DNA of 43,042 nt from Oscillospiraceae bacterium (lineage in GTDB: Bacteria; Bacillota; Clostridia; Saccharofermentanales; Saccharofermentanaceae): contig CADAOK010000001.1 of assembly GCA_902789515.1 (NCBI GenBank), positions 1 through 43,042 on the forward strand, written 5' to 3'. The translations under genes and the position numbers were made by a program. Of this stretch, positions 1 through 8,297 are shown piece after piece (the stretch's first letter is position 1; each line of letters opens with the position of its first letter). The notes under the pieces were generated by a model. It searched no databases, had not been told where the DNA came from, and saw only the letters and a list, made by a program, of their open reading frames with translations.

Positions 1-18
1 TATGATTGTTATCCCGGA

Positions 19-441
19 TTACTTCAATTCATCAGGTGAGATCATCTTAACGCCTGCCGCATCAAGGATCTCTACGACCTTGTCATTGTTGTCGGTCTTG
101 ATGGCAATGGGTGTGCCCTCACCGTCGATCGACAGACCGTAGATATAGCTGATGTTGATGCCCGCCTCGTGGATCATCGCGCAGACCTTGGCAAAACTGC
201 CTACCGCATCGGGAACTACTACTGCGATGACGTTGTCGATACGCGAAGGGAAACCTGCCTCCTTTAAGATGGCCTTAGCCTTGTCCGGATCATCTGCAAG
301 AAGCCTTAACACGCCGAAATCCGTCGTGTCTGCAAGGCTTGCGGACAGGAGGTTGATACCGCCGTCAGCAAGAGTCTTTAAGACCTTGTCTAGTCTGCCT
401 TCTTTGTTCTCGAGGAAAACCGATAACTGCTTTACGAACAT
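19..441 (-). CDS. Tandem ACT-domain protein
   Basis: A 140-residue protein made of two ACT domains (about residues 1-67 and 70-135). ACT domains are small amino-acid-binding regulatory folds. The first begins with the usual hydrophobic strand followed by ENKEGRLDKV and GINLLSASLADT; the second has VPDAVGSFAKV and GINISYIYG. There is no attached enzyme domain, so it is probably a free-standing sensor. It is the last gene of the iorA-iorB-thioesterase-paaK operon, 13 bp after paaK, and ACT proteins commonly sit beside phenylacetate-CoA ligase and indolepyruvate oxidoreductase genes in Clostridia. A role in sensing aromatic amino acids or aryl acids is inferred. The start has a good ribosome site (GGAGG). 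Fold assignment is firm, ligand is not. Confidence 0.85.
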   Translation of the reverse strand: MFVKQLSVFLENKEGRLDKVLKTLADGGINLLSASLADTTDFGVLRLLADDPDKAKAILKEAGFPSRIDNVIAVVVPDAVGSFAKVCAMIHEAGINISYIYGLSIDGEGTPIAIKTDNNDKVVEILDAAGVKMISPDELK

Positions 442-454
442 AGTGGATGCCTCC

Positions 455-1756
455 TTACTGATAGAGCTTGCGCTTATCTGTTACATGCTTACTCTTGCCG
501 TCGAAATGCTCAAGTCCGTTAGGTGCAACAAGTGTGACCTTGGCATTGAGACCTATTGCCATCTTGAGCTTGTCGTGAATATTCTTCTTGAGGGTCTCAA
601 GTGACTTGACCTCATCCGTGAATGTGTCCTCAGCAACCTCTACCTGTACTTCGAGAGTATCGCTGTTGCCGACACGGTCAACGACAAGCATATAGTGAGG
701 CGTGGTTCCGTCAACGGTAAGGAGCGCTGCCTCAACCTGTGACGGGAATACGTTGACGCCCTTGATGATGAGCATGTCGTCGGATCGTCCTCTGAAACGC
801 TGGATCCTTGCCATCGTACGTCCGCACTCGCACTTATCGTATTCGATGGATGTGAGGTCCTTCGTCCTGTAACGGATGAGCGGCATACCCTCCTTGGTAA
901 GGTTAGTAATAACGAGCTCACCGTCAGAACCCTTGGGAAGCTGTTTGAGCGTGGAAGGATCGATAATCTCGGGCAGGAAGTGATCTTCCCAGATATGCAG
1001 ACCCTTATGGTACTCACAATCGCAGGCAACGCCCGGACCCATCATCTCAGTGAGGCCGTAGATGTCGTATGCCTTGATGTTAAGCCTGGACTCCATCTGG
1101 TCACGCATCTCGTCTGTCCAGGGCTCAGCACCGCAAATGGCACTCTTGAGTTTGATCTTGTCTACGAGGCCCGCCTTCTCGAGATCCTCTGCAACATGCA
1201 GGAGATAAGAAGGTGTGCAGGCAATGGATGTTACATCGCAGTCGATCATCATGTCGATGAGTTTCTGTGTGTTACCTGTGGACATCGGAAGGACAAGTGC
1301 ACCTAAGTACTCTGCTCCGTAATGAGCTCCGAGACCGCCCGTAAACAGGCCGTAGCCATAGCCTACCTGGATGATGTCGTCTCTTGTGATACCAGCCATT
1401 GAAAGGCATCTTGCGACGCATTCAGCCCAGATATCGATATCGCGTCTTGTATAGACTGCGACCTTCGGCTTGCCGGTCGTACCGGAGGAAGCATGAACGC
1501 GGACCATCTCTGATCTGGGAACAGCTGCCATGCCAAAGGGATATGTATCTCTCAGGTCTGCATAAGTCGTATAAGGAAGCTTGTCGAGGTCCTCTATACC
1601 CTTGATGTCTCCGGGCTCAAGGCCTACTTCCTGCATCTTCTTGCGGTAGTACTCAACGTTGTGATATACGCGGTTGACTACCTTAACGAGTCTTGCGCTC
1701 TGAAGCGCTTCAATCTCGTCTCTGGACATACACTCCTTTGCTTCATTCCAAATCAT
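455..1756 (-). CDS. paaK: Phenylacetate-CoA ligase family (AMP-forming aryl-acid-CoA ligase)
   Basis: A 433-residue adenylate-forming enzyme, the normal length for the PaaK family. The phosphate-binding loop SSGTTGKP lies near residues 90-97 and the adenylation motif YGLTEMMGPG near 234; a C-terminal AMP-binding domain follows, ending in the GKSKHVTDKR region with the expected lysines. PaaK joins phenylacetate or a related aryl acid to CoA using ATP. No phenylacetyl-CoA epoxidase genes are nearby and the surroundings are anaerobic. Here it more likely works with IorAB, activating aryl acids or, if run backwards, recovering ATP from aryl-acetyl-CoA. The ribosome site AGGGAGG precedes ATG. The gene lies 22 bp after the thioesterase gene. 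Family is certain, direction and substrate are inferred. Confidence 0.93.
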   Translation of the reverse strand: MIWNEAKECMSRDEIEALQSARLVKVVNRVYHNVEYYRKKMQEVGLEPGDIKGIEDLDKLPYTTYADLRDTYPFGMAAVPRSEMVRVHASSGTTGKPKVAVYTRRDIDIWAECVARCLSMAGITRDDIIQVGYGYGLFTGGLGAHYGAEYLGALVLPMSTGNTQKLIDMMIDCDVTSIACTPSYLLHVAEDLEKAGLVDKIKLKSAICGAEPWTDEMRDQMESRLNIKAYDIYGLTEMMGPGVACDCEYHKGLHIWEDHFLPEIIDPSTLKQLPKGSDGELVITNLTKEGMPLIRYRTKDLTSIEYDKCECGRTMARIQRFRGRSDDMLIIKGVNVFPSQVEAALLTVDGTTPHYMLVVDRVGNSDTLEVQVEVAEDTFTDEVKSLETLKKNIHDKLKMAIGLNAKVTLVAPNGLEHFDGKSKHVTDKRKLYQ

Positions 1757-1778
1757 ATTGTTCCCTCCTTGGGGGCGT

Positions 1779-2198
1779 TTATTTTCGTGCGGTCTTGAAA
1801 CCGTTAACGATTATGAGTGCGAGTTCTTTGCCTTCTGTGTCGAAAGCTTTGACCTCGTACAGGCAGATATATCTCCCGTCCTTCACGATGTCGGCCGTGC
1901 AAGTTACCTTGCCACCGTGCCAGGATCTGAGAAAATTCATCTGCGTTGCCTGCGTTACCGTAATGGTATCTGAATCCAGCTCGCAATTCTCAGCTACGGC
2001 GAAAGCAAAATCCGCCATAGTATAATAGACCGCCCCCATCAGTCCGCCGACGGCATTCAGATGCCTGCCGTCAGGCTCGAGACTTACTACGCTGTGGCCT
2101 TTTACGGCCTTCTCAATAACTATACCTGTAGCTTCAGTGGCGTACTTATCGCCTCTGAAGAACTCTCTTACCTTCTCTAAGTCCGGTGTATTGCTCAT
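1779..2198 (-). CDS. PaaI-type hotdog-fold acyl-CoA thioesterase
   Basis: A 139-residue single hotdog domain. The diagnostic stretch is GGLMGAVYYTMADFAFAVA (about residues 52-70), which matches the central helix of the PaaI family, including the conserved AD pair. The strand GKVTCTADIV follows and the family ending is present. PaaI enzymes hydrolyse aryl-acetyl-CoA and hydroxyaryl-CoA esters, releasing trapped CoA. Its start overlaps the iorB stop by 4 bp (ATGA), so translation is probably coupled. Between IorAB, which makes aryl-acyl-CoA, and PaaK, which makes or uses it, a CoA-recycling job fits well. The precise substrate is inferred from neighbours only. Confidence 0.85.
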   Translation of the reverse strand: MSNTPDLEKVREFFRGDKYATEATGIVIEKAVKGHSVVSLEPDGRHLNAVGGLMGAVYYTMADFAFAVAENCELDSDTITVTQATQMNFLRSWHGGKVTCTADIVKDGRYICLYEVKAFDTEGKELALIIVNGFKTARK

Positions 2199-2767
2199 GC
2201 ATTGACACCGAGCTCGAAAGCCTTTTTGTTCATCTCAAGGAACTTGGCGGGAACCGTGTTCTCGATGACCTTTACCCACTCATCCTTGCTGATGTCTTCA
2301 ACATACTTGGAGAACCTTCCCATCAGGACGATGTTGGAAGCCTTTGAAGAACCTGCCTCCTCGGCAAGTGAGAGCGCGTCGATGCTATCTACCTTCGCCC
2401 CTGCCGCTTCCATCTTCTCGATCAGTCCCGTCGGATACTCCGCAGTGCCTGCAATAACAGGCATAGGATCTATCTGCTGGGAATTGGTTACGATTTGTCC
2501 GCCGGGCTTAAGGAACTCGACATATCTTGCAGCTTCAAGAAGCTCGAAAGAGATGATGTAGTCAGCACCGCCCTTGTCGATGATCGGGGAATTGACCTTG
2601 TCACCGAATCTGACGTAAGTAACTACGCTTCCGCCTCTCTGGCTCATTCCGTGGACTTCGGAAACCTTTACGTCATAACCCTTGTCCATTGCAGCTTTAC
2701 CCAATATCTTGCTGGCGAGGAGCGAACCCTGTCCGCCGACGCCTACTATCATTACACTAGTTACCAT
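2195..2767 (-). CDS. iorB: Indolepyruvate:ferredoxin oxidoreductase, beta subunit
   Basis: A 190-residue gamma-type subunit of the 2-oxoacid:ferredoxin oxidoreductase family. It opens with MVTSVMIVGVGGQGSLLA, the family's glycine-rich nucleotide-binding motif, followed by KVSEVHGMSQRGGSVVTYVR, which is typical of IorB. The open frame extends 25 residues further upstream, but that part lies inside iorA in another frame and is not IorB-like. The ATG at 2767 gives the classic length and a 7-bp overlap with the iorA stop (ATGGTAA), implying coupled translation. With IorA it converts arylpyruvates plus CoA to aryl-acetyl-CoA, CO2 and reduced ferredoxin in the cytoplasm. Confidence 0.94.
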   Translation of the reverse strand: MVTSVMIVGVGGQGSLLASKILGKAAMDKGYDVKVSEVHGMSQRGGSVVTYVRFGDKVNSPIIDKGGADYIISFELLEAARYVEFLKPGGQIVTNSQQIDPMPVIAGTAEYPTGLIEKMEAAGAKVDSIDALSLAEEAGSSKASNIVLMGRFSKYVEDISKDEWVKVIENTVPAKFLEMNKKAFELGVNA

Positions 2768-4515
2768 GTGATCGTCTCTCCTTCCATCGTCTCGAAAGCT
2801 CCGAACTTGCACAGCTCGCTGCAGACCTTGCAGCCGAAGCACTGTGTGGTGTCAACATGTGCGTGACCGTCCTTGAAGGAGATCGCAGGGCAGCCGAGCT
2901 TCATGCATGCCTTGCAGGACTTGCACTTCTCCGGATTGACCTGGATAGGTTCGCCGCGCTTAACCTTCTTGAGGAGTGCGCAGGGTCTTCTGGAGATGAT
3001 TACCGAAGGCTCTTCAGCAGCGAGTTCTTCCTTGACTGCCTGCTCAGCTTCAGCAAGATTGTAGGGATCCACGACTCTTACACGGTTGATGCCCATTGCG
3101 CGGCAGAGAGCTTCAAGATCGATCTTTCCTGCAGGATCGCCCTTGAGGTTATAACCCGTTGTAGGGTTCTGCTGGTGACCTGTCATACCCGTGATGGAGT
3201 TATCCAGGATGATGACCGTTGAATTGGTCTGGTTATATGCGATGTTTGCAAGGCCTGTCATGCCTGAGTGCATGAATGTCGAATCGCCGATAACGGCAAC
3301 CGTATTCTTCTCAGACTCAGCGCCTCTTGCCTTGTTGAAGCCGTGGAGCGAGCTTATCGAAGCGCCCATGCACTCTGTCGTATCGATAGCGCAGAGCGGA
3401 GGTGTCGCACCGAGTGTGTAGCATCCGATATCTCCCATGACCGTGATCTTGTTCTTGGACAGAACATAGAACATGCCTCTGTGGGGGCATCCTGCGCACA
3501 TTGCCGGCGGTCTTCCGGGAAGTCCTTCGATACCCTTGCAGGAAGGTGCCTCAGGCTCGCCCAAAGCTTTGGCAATGAGTCCCTGCGAGAACTCGTCGAC
3601 AAGCGGGAGCACATCCTTGCCTGTAACCGTAAGGCCGAGAGCCTTGCAGTAATCCTCGATGATGGGATCTAATTCCTCGACGACAACGAGCTTATCCACT
3701 GAAGCAGCAAAGTCCTTGATCTTCTTAACGGGAAGCGGATTGATAAGACCGAGCTTCAGGACCGGATACTTATCGCCGAAAGCTTCCTTGACGTACTGAT
3801 ATGACGTCGAAGAAGTGATGATACCCATGGAAGTATCGGAACCTGCTTCAACACGGTTGAGCGAAGATTCCTCTGCAAATGCGATAAGATCCTTCGTTCT
3901 CTGTTCAACGATCGGATGGCGCTTCTTGGCATTGGCCGGTACCATAACGTACTTGCCGGCATCCTTGACATATTCCTTCATCGGGATATCTGCCCTCTCG
4001 CCTGTCTCTACAATGGACTGGGAGTGAGCGACTCTTGTGCACATCTTGATGAGCACGGGTGTATCAAACCTCTCGGAGATATCGTATGCTGAGATAACGA
4101 AGTCCTTTGCCTCCTGGGAATCAGAGGGTTCGAGCATCGGCATCTTGGCAGCAATGGCATAGTGCCTTGAATCCTGCTCGTTCTGTGAAGAATGCATTCC
4201 CGGATCATCCGCAACAAGGATGACCATTCCCGCATTAACGCCCGTATAGCTCATGGTAAAGAGCGGATCTGCAGCAACATTGAGTCCGACGTGCTTCATC
4301 GCACAGTAAGACCTCTTGCCTGCCCTGCTCGCACCGAAAGCGGTCTCCATAGCGACCTTCTCGTTAGGTGCCCACTCGCAGTATATCTCGTCGTACTTAG
4401 CGGCCTCTTCGGTCGTCTCAGTGCTCGGAGTACCCGGGTATGAACTTGCCACGCAGACACCTGCCTCATAAAGCCCTCTTGCGATGGCTTTGTTTCCCAG
4501 CATCAGTTCCTTCAT
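2761..4515 (-). CDS. iorA: Indolepyruvate:ferredoxin oxidoreductase, alpha subunit
   Basis: A 584-residue thiamine-pyrophosphate enzyme of normal IorA length. The N-terminal pyrimidine-binding domain starts GNKAIARGLYEAG and YPGTPSTE. The diphosphate-binding region begins MGDIGCYTLG at residue 360, with IGDSTF near 407 and the downstream LDNS. The C-terminal ferredoxin part has C531, C534, C537, C542 and C559, C562, C565, C569, ligands for two 4Fe-4S clusters. It oxidatively decarboxylates indolepyruvate, phenylpyruvate or hydroxyphenylpyruvate from aromatic amino acids and passes electrons to ferredoxin. It is the first gene of the operon iorA-iorB-thioesterase-paaK-ACT and has a clear ribosome site (AGGAG). 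All motifs are intact. Confidence 0.95.
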   Translation of the reverse strand: MKELMLGNKAIARGLYEAGVCVASSYPGTPSTETTEEAAKYDEIYCEWAPNEKVAMETAFGASRAGKRSYCAMKHVGLNVAADPLFTMSYTGVNAGMVILVADDPGMHSSQNEQDSRHYAIAAKMPMLEPSDSQEAKDFVISAYDISERFDTPVLIKMCTRVAHSQSIVETGERADIPMKEYVKDAGKYVMVPANAKKRHPIVEQRTKDLIAFAEESSLNRVEAGSDTSMGIITSSTSYQYVKEAFGDKYPVLKLGLINPLPVKKIKDFAASVDKLVVVEELDPIIEDYCKALGLTVTGKDVLPLVDEFSQGLIAKALGEPEAPSCKGIEGLPGRPPAMCAGCPHRGMFYVLSKNKITVMGDIGCYTLGATPPLCAIDTTECMGASISSLHGFNKARGAESEKNTVAVIGDSTFMHSGMTGLANIAYNQTNSTVIILDNSITGMTGHQQNPTTGYNLKGDPAGKIDLEALCRAMGINRVRVVDPYNLAEAEQAVKEELAAEEPSVIISRRPCALLKKVKRGEPIQVNPEKCKSCKACMKLGCPAISFKDGHAHVDTTQCFGCKVCSELCKFGAFETMEGETITW

Positions 4516-4594
4516 CGTAATAACTCTCCTGTTATTAATTTAATAAAACTAATTGCCTATGATACACCAAAAACAGGAATGCTTAAAGCACCAG

Positions 4595-5725
4595 TCAATT
4601 CTCGAACTTCTCAGCACTCTCGGCTATCAGGTCGATTATCTTGATCTGCTGCGGGCAGGCGGATTCGCATTGGCCGCATTGTATGCATTCTGAAGCGAGA
4701 CCGGCACCGCTTGTTACGAGAGCGTATTCGGATCTTGCCTCATCAAGAGGTTTGCCGTCCTTAAGGTACAAGTTGTATGCGCTGAAGATCGAAGGGATCG
4801 GGATCTGCATCGGGCAGCCTTCCTCGCAGTATCTGCAGGCCGTGCAGGGAATCGCTTTCGACGCCCCCATTATGGTCCTGACACGTTCTATGGCATACAT
4901 CTCCGCAGGCGAGACCGGCTCGAAATCCTTCATGTATGAGATATTGTTCTCCATCTGCTCAAGGTTGCTCATACCGCTCAATACGGTAAGAACGCCTTCC
5001 TGGGATGCGGCAAACCTGATCGCCCAGGATGCGGGGGTTGCATCGGGATCAAAATCCCTGAACACTTCAAGGACTTCGGGAGAAGGATTGGCAAGACTGC
5101 CTCCCTTCACGGGTTCCATAATGACGAACGGCTTTCCGTGCTTTCTGGCAACCTCCATATTGGCACGGCTCTGCACATCAGGATTGTCCATATCCGCGTA
5201 GTTTACCTGAAGCTGTATGAAATCAACGTCGGGGTGGGCCGTCAGAAGTTCGTCGAGGAGATCCGGACCCGCATGGAACGAGAAACCGTAATTCTTAACA
5301 AGTCCCTTCTCCTTTAATCCCTTTACGAAATCCCAGAGGTGATACTCGTCATACTTGGTGTAGTTCTCACCCTGCAGAGCATGCAGGAGATAGAAATCAA
5401 AGTAACCTGCGCCTGTCCTCTCGAGGCTGGTATAGAACTGCTGCTTGGCAGAAGCCTCGTCGGTGCACTGCATCCAGGCATTGAGCTTGGTTGCAAGGAA
5501 GAAATCCTCTCTCGGGTACCTGTCCACGAGTGCCAGCTTTGCCGCCTTCTCGGATTCGCCCATATCGTAGACGTATGCGGTATCGAAATACCTGAAGCCC
5601 GCAGCCATGAACTTATCCACCATCTCCGAAGTCTGCTCAACATCGATGGTGCCGTCTTCCTTCTTCGGAAGCCTCATAAGACCGAAGCCGAGTTTCTTTA
5701 TCTTAGCCAGCGTAGAATCATCCAT
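4595..5725 (-). CDS. Aldo/keto reductase with C-terminal ferredoxin domain
   Basis: A 376-residue protein with an aldo/keto reductase barrel (residues 1 to about 285) followed by a dicluster ferredoxin tail. The catalytic tetrad is visible as D48, Y53, K80 and H115. The tail has C294, C297, C300, C304 and C347, C350, C353, C357, two CxxCxxCxxxC sets for 4Fe-4S clusters. This fusion is common in anaerobic Clostridia, annotated as 4Fe-4S aldo/keto reductase; the natural substrate is generally unknown. It presumably couples carbonyl reduction to ferredoxin or NAD(P)H in the cytoplasm. It stands alone, 79 bp downstream of the iorA start region on the same strand but ahead of it in transcription order. 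The ribosome site GAGGAGG precedes ATG. Confidence 0.92.
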   Translation of the reverse strand: MDDSTLAKIKKLGFGLMRLPKKEDGTIDVEQTSEMVDKFMAAGFRYFDTAYVYDMGESEKAAKLALVDRYPREDFFLATKLNAWMQCTDEASAKQQFYTSLERTGAGYFDFYLLHALQGENYTKYDEYHLWDFVKGLKEKGLVKNYGFSFHAGPDLLDELLTAHPDVDFIQLQVNYADMDNPDVQSRANMEVARKHGKPFVIMEPVKGGSLANPSPEVLEVFRDFDPDATPASWAIRFAASQEGVLTVLSGMSNLEQMENNISYMKDFEPVSPAEMYAIERVRTIMGASKAIPCTACRYCEEGCPMQIPIPSIFSAYNLYLKDGKPLDEARSEYALVTSGAGLASECIQCGQCESACPQQIKIIDLIAESAEKFEN

Positions 5726-5772
5726 AACGGTACCTCCTCAGGCGGTTATAGAACGATAGTAACACGAAAACC

Positions 5773-5792
5773 CGCGCTTATATACATGCGCG
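5773..5792. terminator. Weak hairpin between permease and reductase genes
   Basis: CGCGC and GCGCG are separated by 10 bases and flanked by a T-run on the plus strand and GGTTTT on the minus strand. It sits just past the 3' end of the minus-strand permease, so it could be its terminator. The stem is only 5 bp, so confidence is low. Confidence 0.35.
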
Positions 5793-5840
5793 TTTTTAAA
5801 GGCCGTCTATGCGACAAAAATACGATGGATTTTATATTAC

Positions 5841-7121
5841 TTACGGATGCCAGAACAGCCAGACAAAGATATATCCGCCGAGGACGGCTGCGAGCGTGAA
5901 AGGTATACCAATCTTGAAGAAGTCCCTGAACCTGACTTCGTATTTCTCCTTGCGGAGCATGCCGACTGCCGCGATGTTCGCTGAAGCTCCTATCGGTGTG
6001 ATATTGCCGCCGAGCGTCGCACCGACCAGCAGTCCGAAGAACAGGAAATACGGCTCGACCTGCATATTGGCGGCAACGGTCCCTAAGATCGGGAGCATCG
6101 TAGCGACATACGGAATGTTGTCGATGAATGCGGAGATGATGACTGAACCCCAGACCACGATCGTGAACAGAAGGAACATATTGTCTCCTCCCGCTTTTGC
6201 GATAATGTCTGCCAGGTCCTGCACCAGACCGATCTCCGTAATGGCTGCGATTACGACAAACAGGCCCGTAAGGAGTGTTATCGTGGCGTAGTCCATCGCC
6301 TTGAGCGCATGGATCATGCTCTCATGGGACTTGGAGGTAAACAATTCGATGATGATGGTCAGGATACCGCATACCATGCAGATAACGCCGTTTGTGATAG
6401 AAGGCATATCGGGGATGAATGATGCGATGATGAGCAGAACGACGTGTCCGAGCATGGTGATCGTCGGGATATAGTCAGTGACCTTGGTGTGCTCGTCAGA
6501 AGTTACGGGTTCCTTGTCCTTGCGGAAAAGGAACATGATGATCGGGATCGTGAGCAGTGCGCCGAGCTCGGTTGCAAAGAACATACCCGGTCTGCCGTGC
6601 ATCCAGAAGAAGTCGTTGAAGTTCATTCCGGCGGCGCCTCCGAGCATGATCGACGTTGTATCGCCTACGAGCGTTGCTGCTCCCTGAAGATTCGAAGACA
6701 CTGCGATAGACAGGATCATCATGACAGGAGATATCTTGAGCTTCTTGCAGATAGCAAGACCTACCGGTGCGACCATCAGCACCGTTGCTACATTGTCTAT
6801 AAATGCCGAGATGATTCCGGAGAAAAGCGACATCATGACTGTAACCCACAAGACATTAGGCGACAGCCTCAGGAGCGCTTCTGCGATCTTATTCGGCATC
6901 TTGGATTCGATGAAGTAATCGACAATGACCATGGTTCCGAAGAGCATCATCAGAACATTCCAGTCTATCGAGGTAAGTATCTTGTCAACCGGGAGAACGC
7001 CTGCGACAACATATATGGCAGCGGCAACAAGTGCCACCACCGGCCTGAACTTGGGCAGCAATATCAAGAGGATATACATCACCACAAACAGGATAATCGC
7101 GAAAACCTTAAGATCTGACAT
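5841..7121 (-). CDS. ArsB/P-protein-like permease of the ion transporter (IT) superfamily
   Basis: A 426-residue integral membrane protein with about 11-12 hydrophobic segments. It shows the inverted-repeat signature of the ArsB/NhaD/P-protein branch: ISAFIDNVATVLM (FIDN at 107-110) in the first half and ISAFIDNIPYVATMLP (FIDN at 332-335) in the second, plus a GDTTSIMLGGAAGMNF loop. Related proteins move arsenite, dicarboxylates or Na+ in exchange for H+; the substrate cannot be set from sequence here. No arsR or arsenate reductase gene is nearby, which argues against an arsenic role. The ribosome site AAGGAG lies upstream of ATG. Family firm, function open. Confidence 0.85.
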   Translation of the reverse strand: MSDLKVFAIILFVVMYILLILLPKFRPVVALVAAAIYVVAGVLPVDKILTSIDWNVLMMLFGTMVIVDYFIESKMPNKIAEALLRLSPNVLWVTVMMSLFSGIISAFIDNVATVLMVAPVGLAICKKLKISPVMMILSIAVSSNLQGAATLVGDTTSIMLGGAAGMNFNDFFWMHGRPGMFFATELGALLTIPIIMFLFRKDKEPVTSDEHTKVTDYIPTITMLGHVVLLIIASFIPDMPSITNGVICMVCGILTIIIELFTSKSHESMIHALKAMDYATITLLTGLFVVIAAITEIGLVQDLADIIAKAGGDNMFLLFTIVVWGSVIISAFIDNIPYVATMLPILGTVAANMQVEPYFLFFGLLVGATLGGNITPIGASANIAAVGMLRKEKYEVRFRDFFKIGIPFTLAAVLGGYIFVWLFWHP

Positions 7122-7175
7122 CAGCTTCTCCTTATTCTTTAAACGCGAAAATCTTAATGGAGATTAAGCCGGCAG

Positions 7176-7826
7176 TCAAGAAGCACAGAACTCTCCCATC
7201 TCCTTCTCCAGGAGCCTGTAAACGTTCGCCACGAGATATCCGTCAGCCACCGCATGGTTCAGCCGCACGGTAACCGGCATCTTAAGACGGCCGTTCTCCT
7301 CCCTGTACCTGCCCCAGTTAACGATCGGCAAAAAATACAGATATCCGTCAGGCAGCTCGATATTCAGAGAATCATAAGACAGCCAGGAGATGTAAGACGC
7401 ATCGAACCAGTTCGGGTGGTTTGCCGCATCGAGCATATAGTCGCGGGTGCTTTTCGCCGCCTCGAGATCGGCAAGAGCATGCGTGTAGAACTCGCCGTAA
7501 TCCTCATAATACTTCGTGTAGACAGGCGTGCAGGTCTCGGTGTCCTCATGGAAGACATACTGTATCGGGTTGATAACGTCGTAGCAGACGAGTTCGTCCG
7601 TCTGCCAGAGATACTGCATCCTGTAATCGTCGCGGGAATTGAGCACGCGCGAGAGGATGTACAGGAAGTTGATGTAGAATTTCGTACCGGTCTCTTTTGA
7701 GCTGGCAGCCAGCTCCGTTACGTCTATTACGGCCGTCATGGAAGTCGAGCACTTGCAGTCCTCGGTAAAATGGCGGTACACGCCCTTGCGGTAATACTTC
7801 TCCCTGTCGATAACTCTATAGTTCAT
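7176..7826 (-). CDS. Chloramphenicol acetyltransferase-like (CAT) acyltransferase
   Basis: A 216-residue protein of CAT-enzyme length. The C-terminal active-site motif reads LNHAVADGYLV, with the catalytic His at 191 and the structural Asp at 195; classic CATs have HHAVxDGFH, so the first His is replaced by Asn and the final His by Leu. N-terminal features (YRVIDREKYYRKGVYRHF, FYINFLYILSRVLN) fit the trimeric CAT fold. Catalysis looks possible, but many chromosomal clostridial relatives do not confer chloramphenicol resistance, so no resistance phenotype should be assumed. It follows GNAT 7830-8297 on neither side by more than a few bases: its start is 3 bp from that gene's stop, making it last in a four-acyltransferase operon. 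Confidence 0.88.
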   Translation of the reverse strand: MNYRVIDREKYYRKGVYRHFTEDCKCSTSMTAVIDVTELAASSKETGTKFYINFLYILSRVLNSRDDYRMQYLWQTDELVCYDVINPIQYVFHEDTETCTPVYTKYYEDYGEFYTHALADLEAAKSTRDYMLDAANHPNWFDASYISWLSYDSLNIELPDGYLYFLPIVNWGRYREENGRLKMPVTVRLNHAVADGYLVANVYRLLEKEMGEFCAS

Positions 7827-7829
7827 AAT

Positions 7830-8297
7830 TCAGTCCTTCTCGTAATACACGATGTCCATCTTATCGTTTATCCTGTCTGTGCGGCCGGTCCTGCGGTAAC
7901 CCAGTTTCTCATACAGGTGGCAGTTGCCCTTCTCCTGCAGGATCGTCTCAAGTTCCCAGTTATCTGCGCCGTGGATTGCTTCAGCCGCAAGAATTGCCGC
8001 CTGCGCATATCCGCGGTTTCTGTATTCCGGCATGATCCACAAAGGGGATATCCGTTTCCTTGTCCCGTCATGACCGTCGACGATGCGTATAACACCTACG
8101 TCAGTGCCTTCAGCAGAGATAAAGTAGTAAACGGTCTCCGGCTGTTCGAATCTTGCTATGGTCTTATCGATACTCTCTGCAGCCGGGCTCAGTTCATAGT
8201 CCTGATAGACTTCCAAAAGTCCCCTGAAAGCTTCCACCTGCATTTGCCAGATCGTCTTAAGATCATCTCTTGTTGCCGGTCTTAGAATAATGCTCAT
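7830..8297 (-). CDS. GNAT family N-acetyltransferase
   Basis: A 155-residue GNAT domain: MSIILRPATRDDLKTIWQM at the N-terminus, the central strand VGVIRIVDG, the acetyl-CoA loop region IMPEYRNRGYAQAAILAAE and the C-terminal EKGNCHLYEKLGYRRTG. The frame is open eight residues further upstream, but the ATG at 8297 gives an ATGA overlap with the preceding gene and the usual GNAT start, so I prefer it. GNATs transfer acetyl from acetyl-CoA to amines; the substrate is unknown. Third gene of the acyltransferase operon. Confidence 0.87.
   Translation of the reverse strand: MSIILRPATRDDLKTIWQMQVEAFRGLLEVYQDYELSPAAESIDKTIARFEQPETVYYFISAEGTDVGVIRIVDGHDGTRKRISPLWIMPEYRNRGYAQAAILAAEAIHGADNWELETILQEKGNCHLYEKLGYRRTGRTDRINDKMDIVYYEKD

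Noticed and set aside
455-1756. Aerobic phenylacetate catabolism (paa catabolon)
   Set aside because: Only PaaK and PaaI-type genes occur; the epoxidase and isomerase genes are missing and the neighbours are oxygen-sensitive ferredoxin enzymes.
2768-2842. N-terminal extension of IorB
   Set aside because: The 25 extra residues are an out-of-frame reading of the iorA ferredoxin tail; the ATG at 2767 overlaps the iorA stop and gives the normal length.
4516-4594. T-box or tryptophan attenuator ahead of iorA
   Set aside because: The region is only about 79 bp, AT-rich, and has no T-box motif or terminator-antiterminator pair.
5841-7121. Arsenic resistance operon
   Set aside because: The permease is ArsB-like in fold, but there is no arsR, arsC or arsA nearby.
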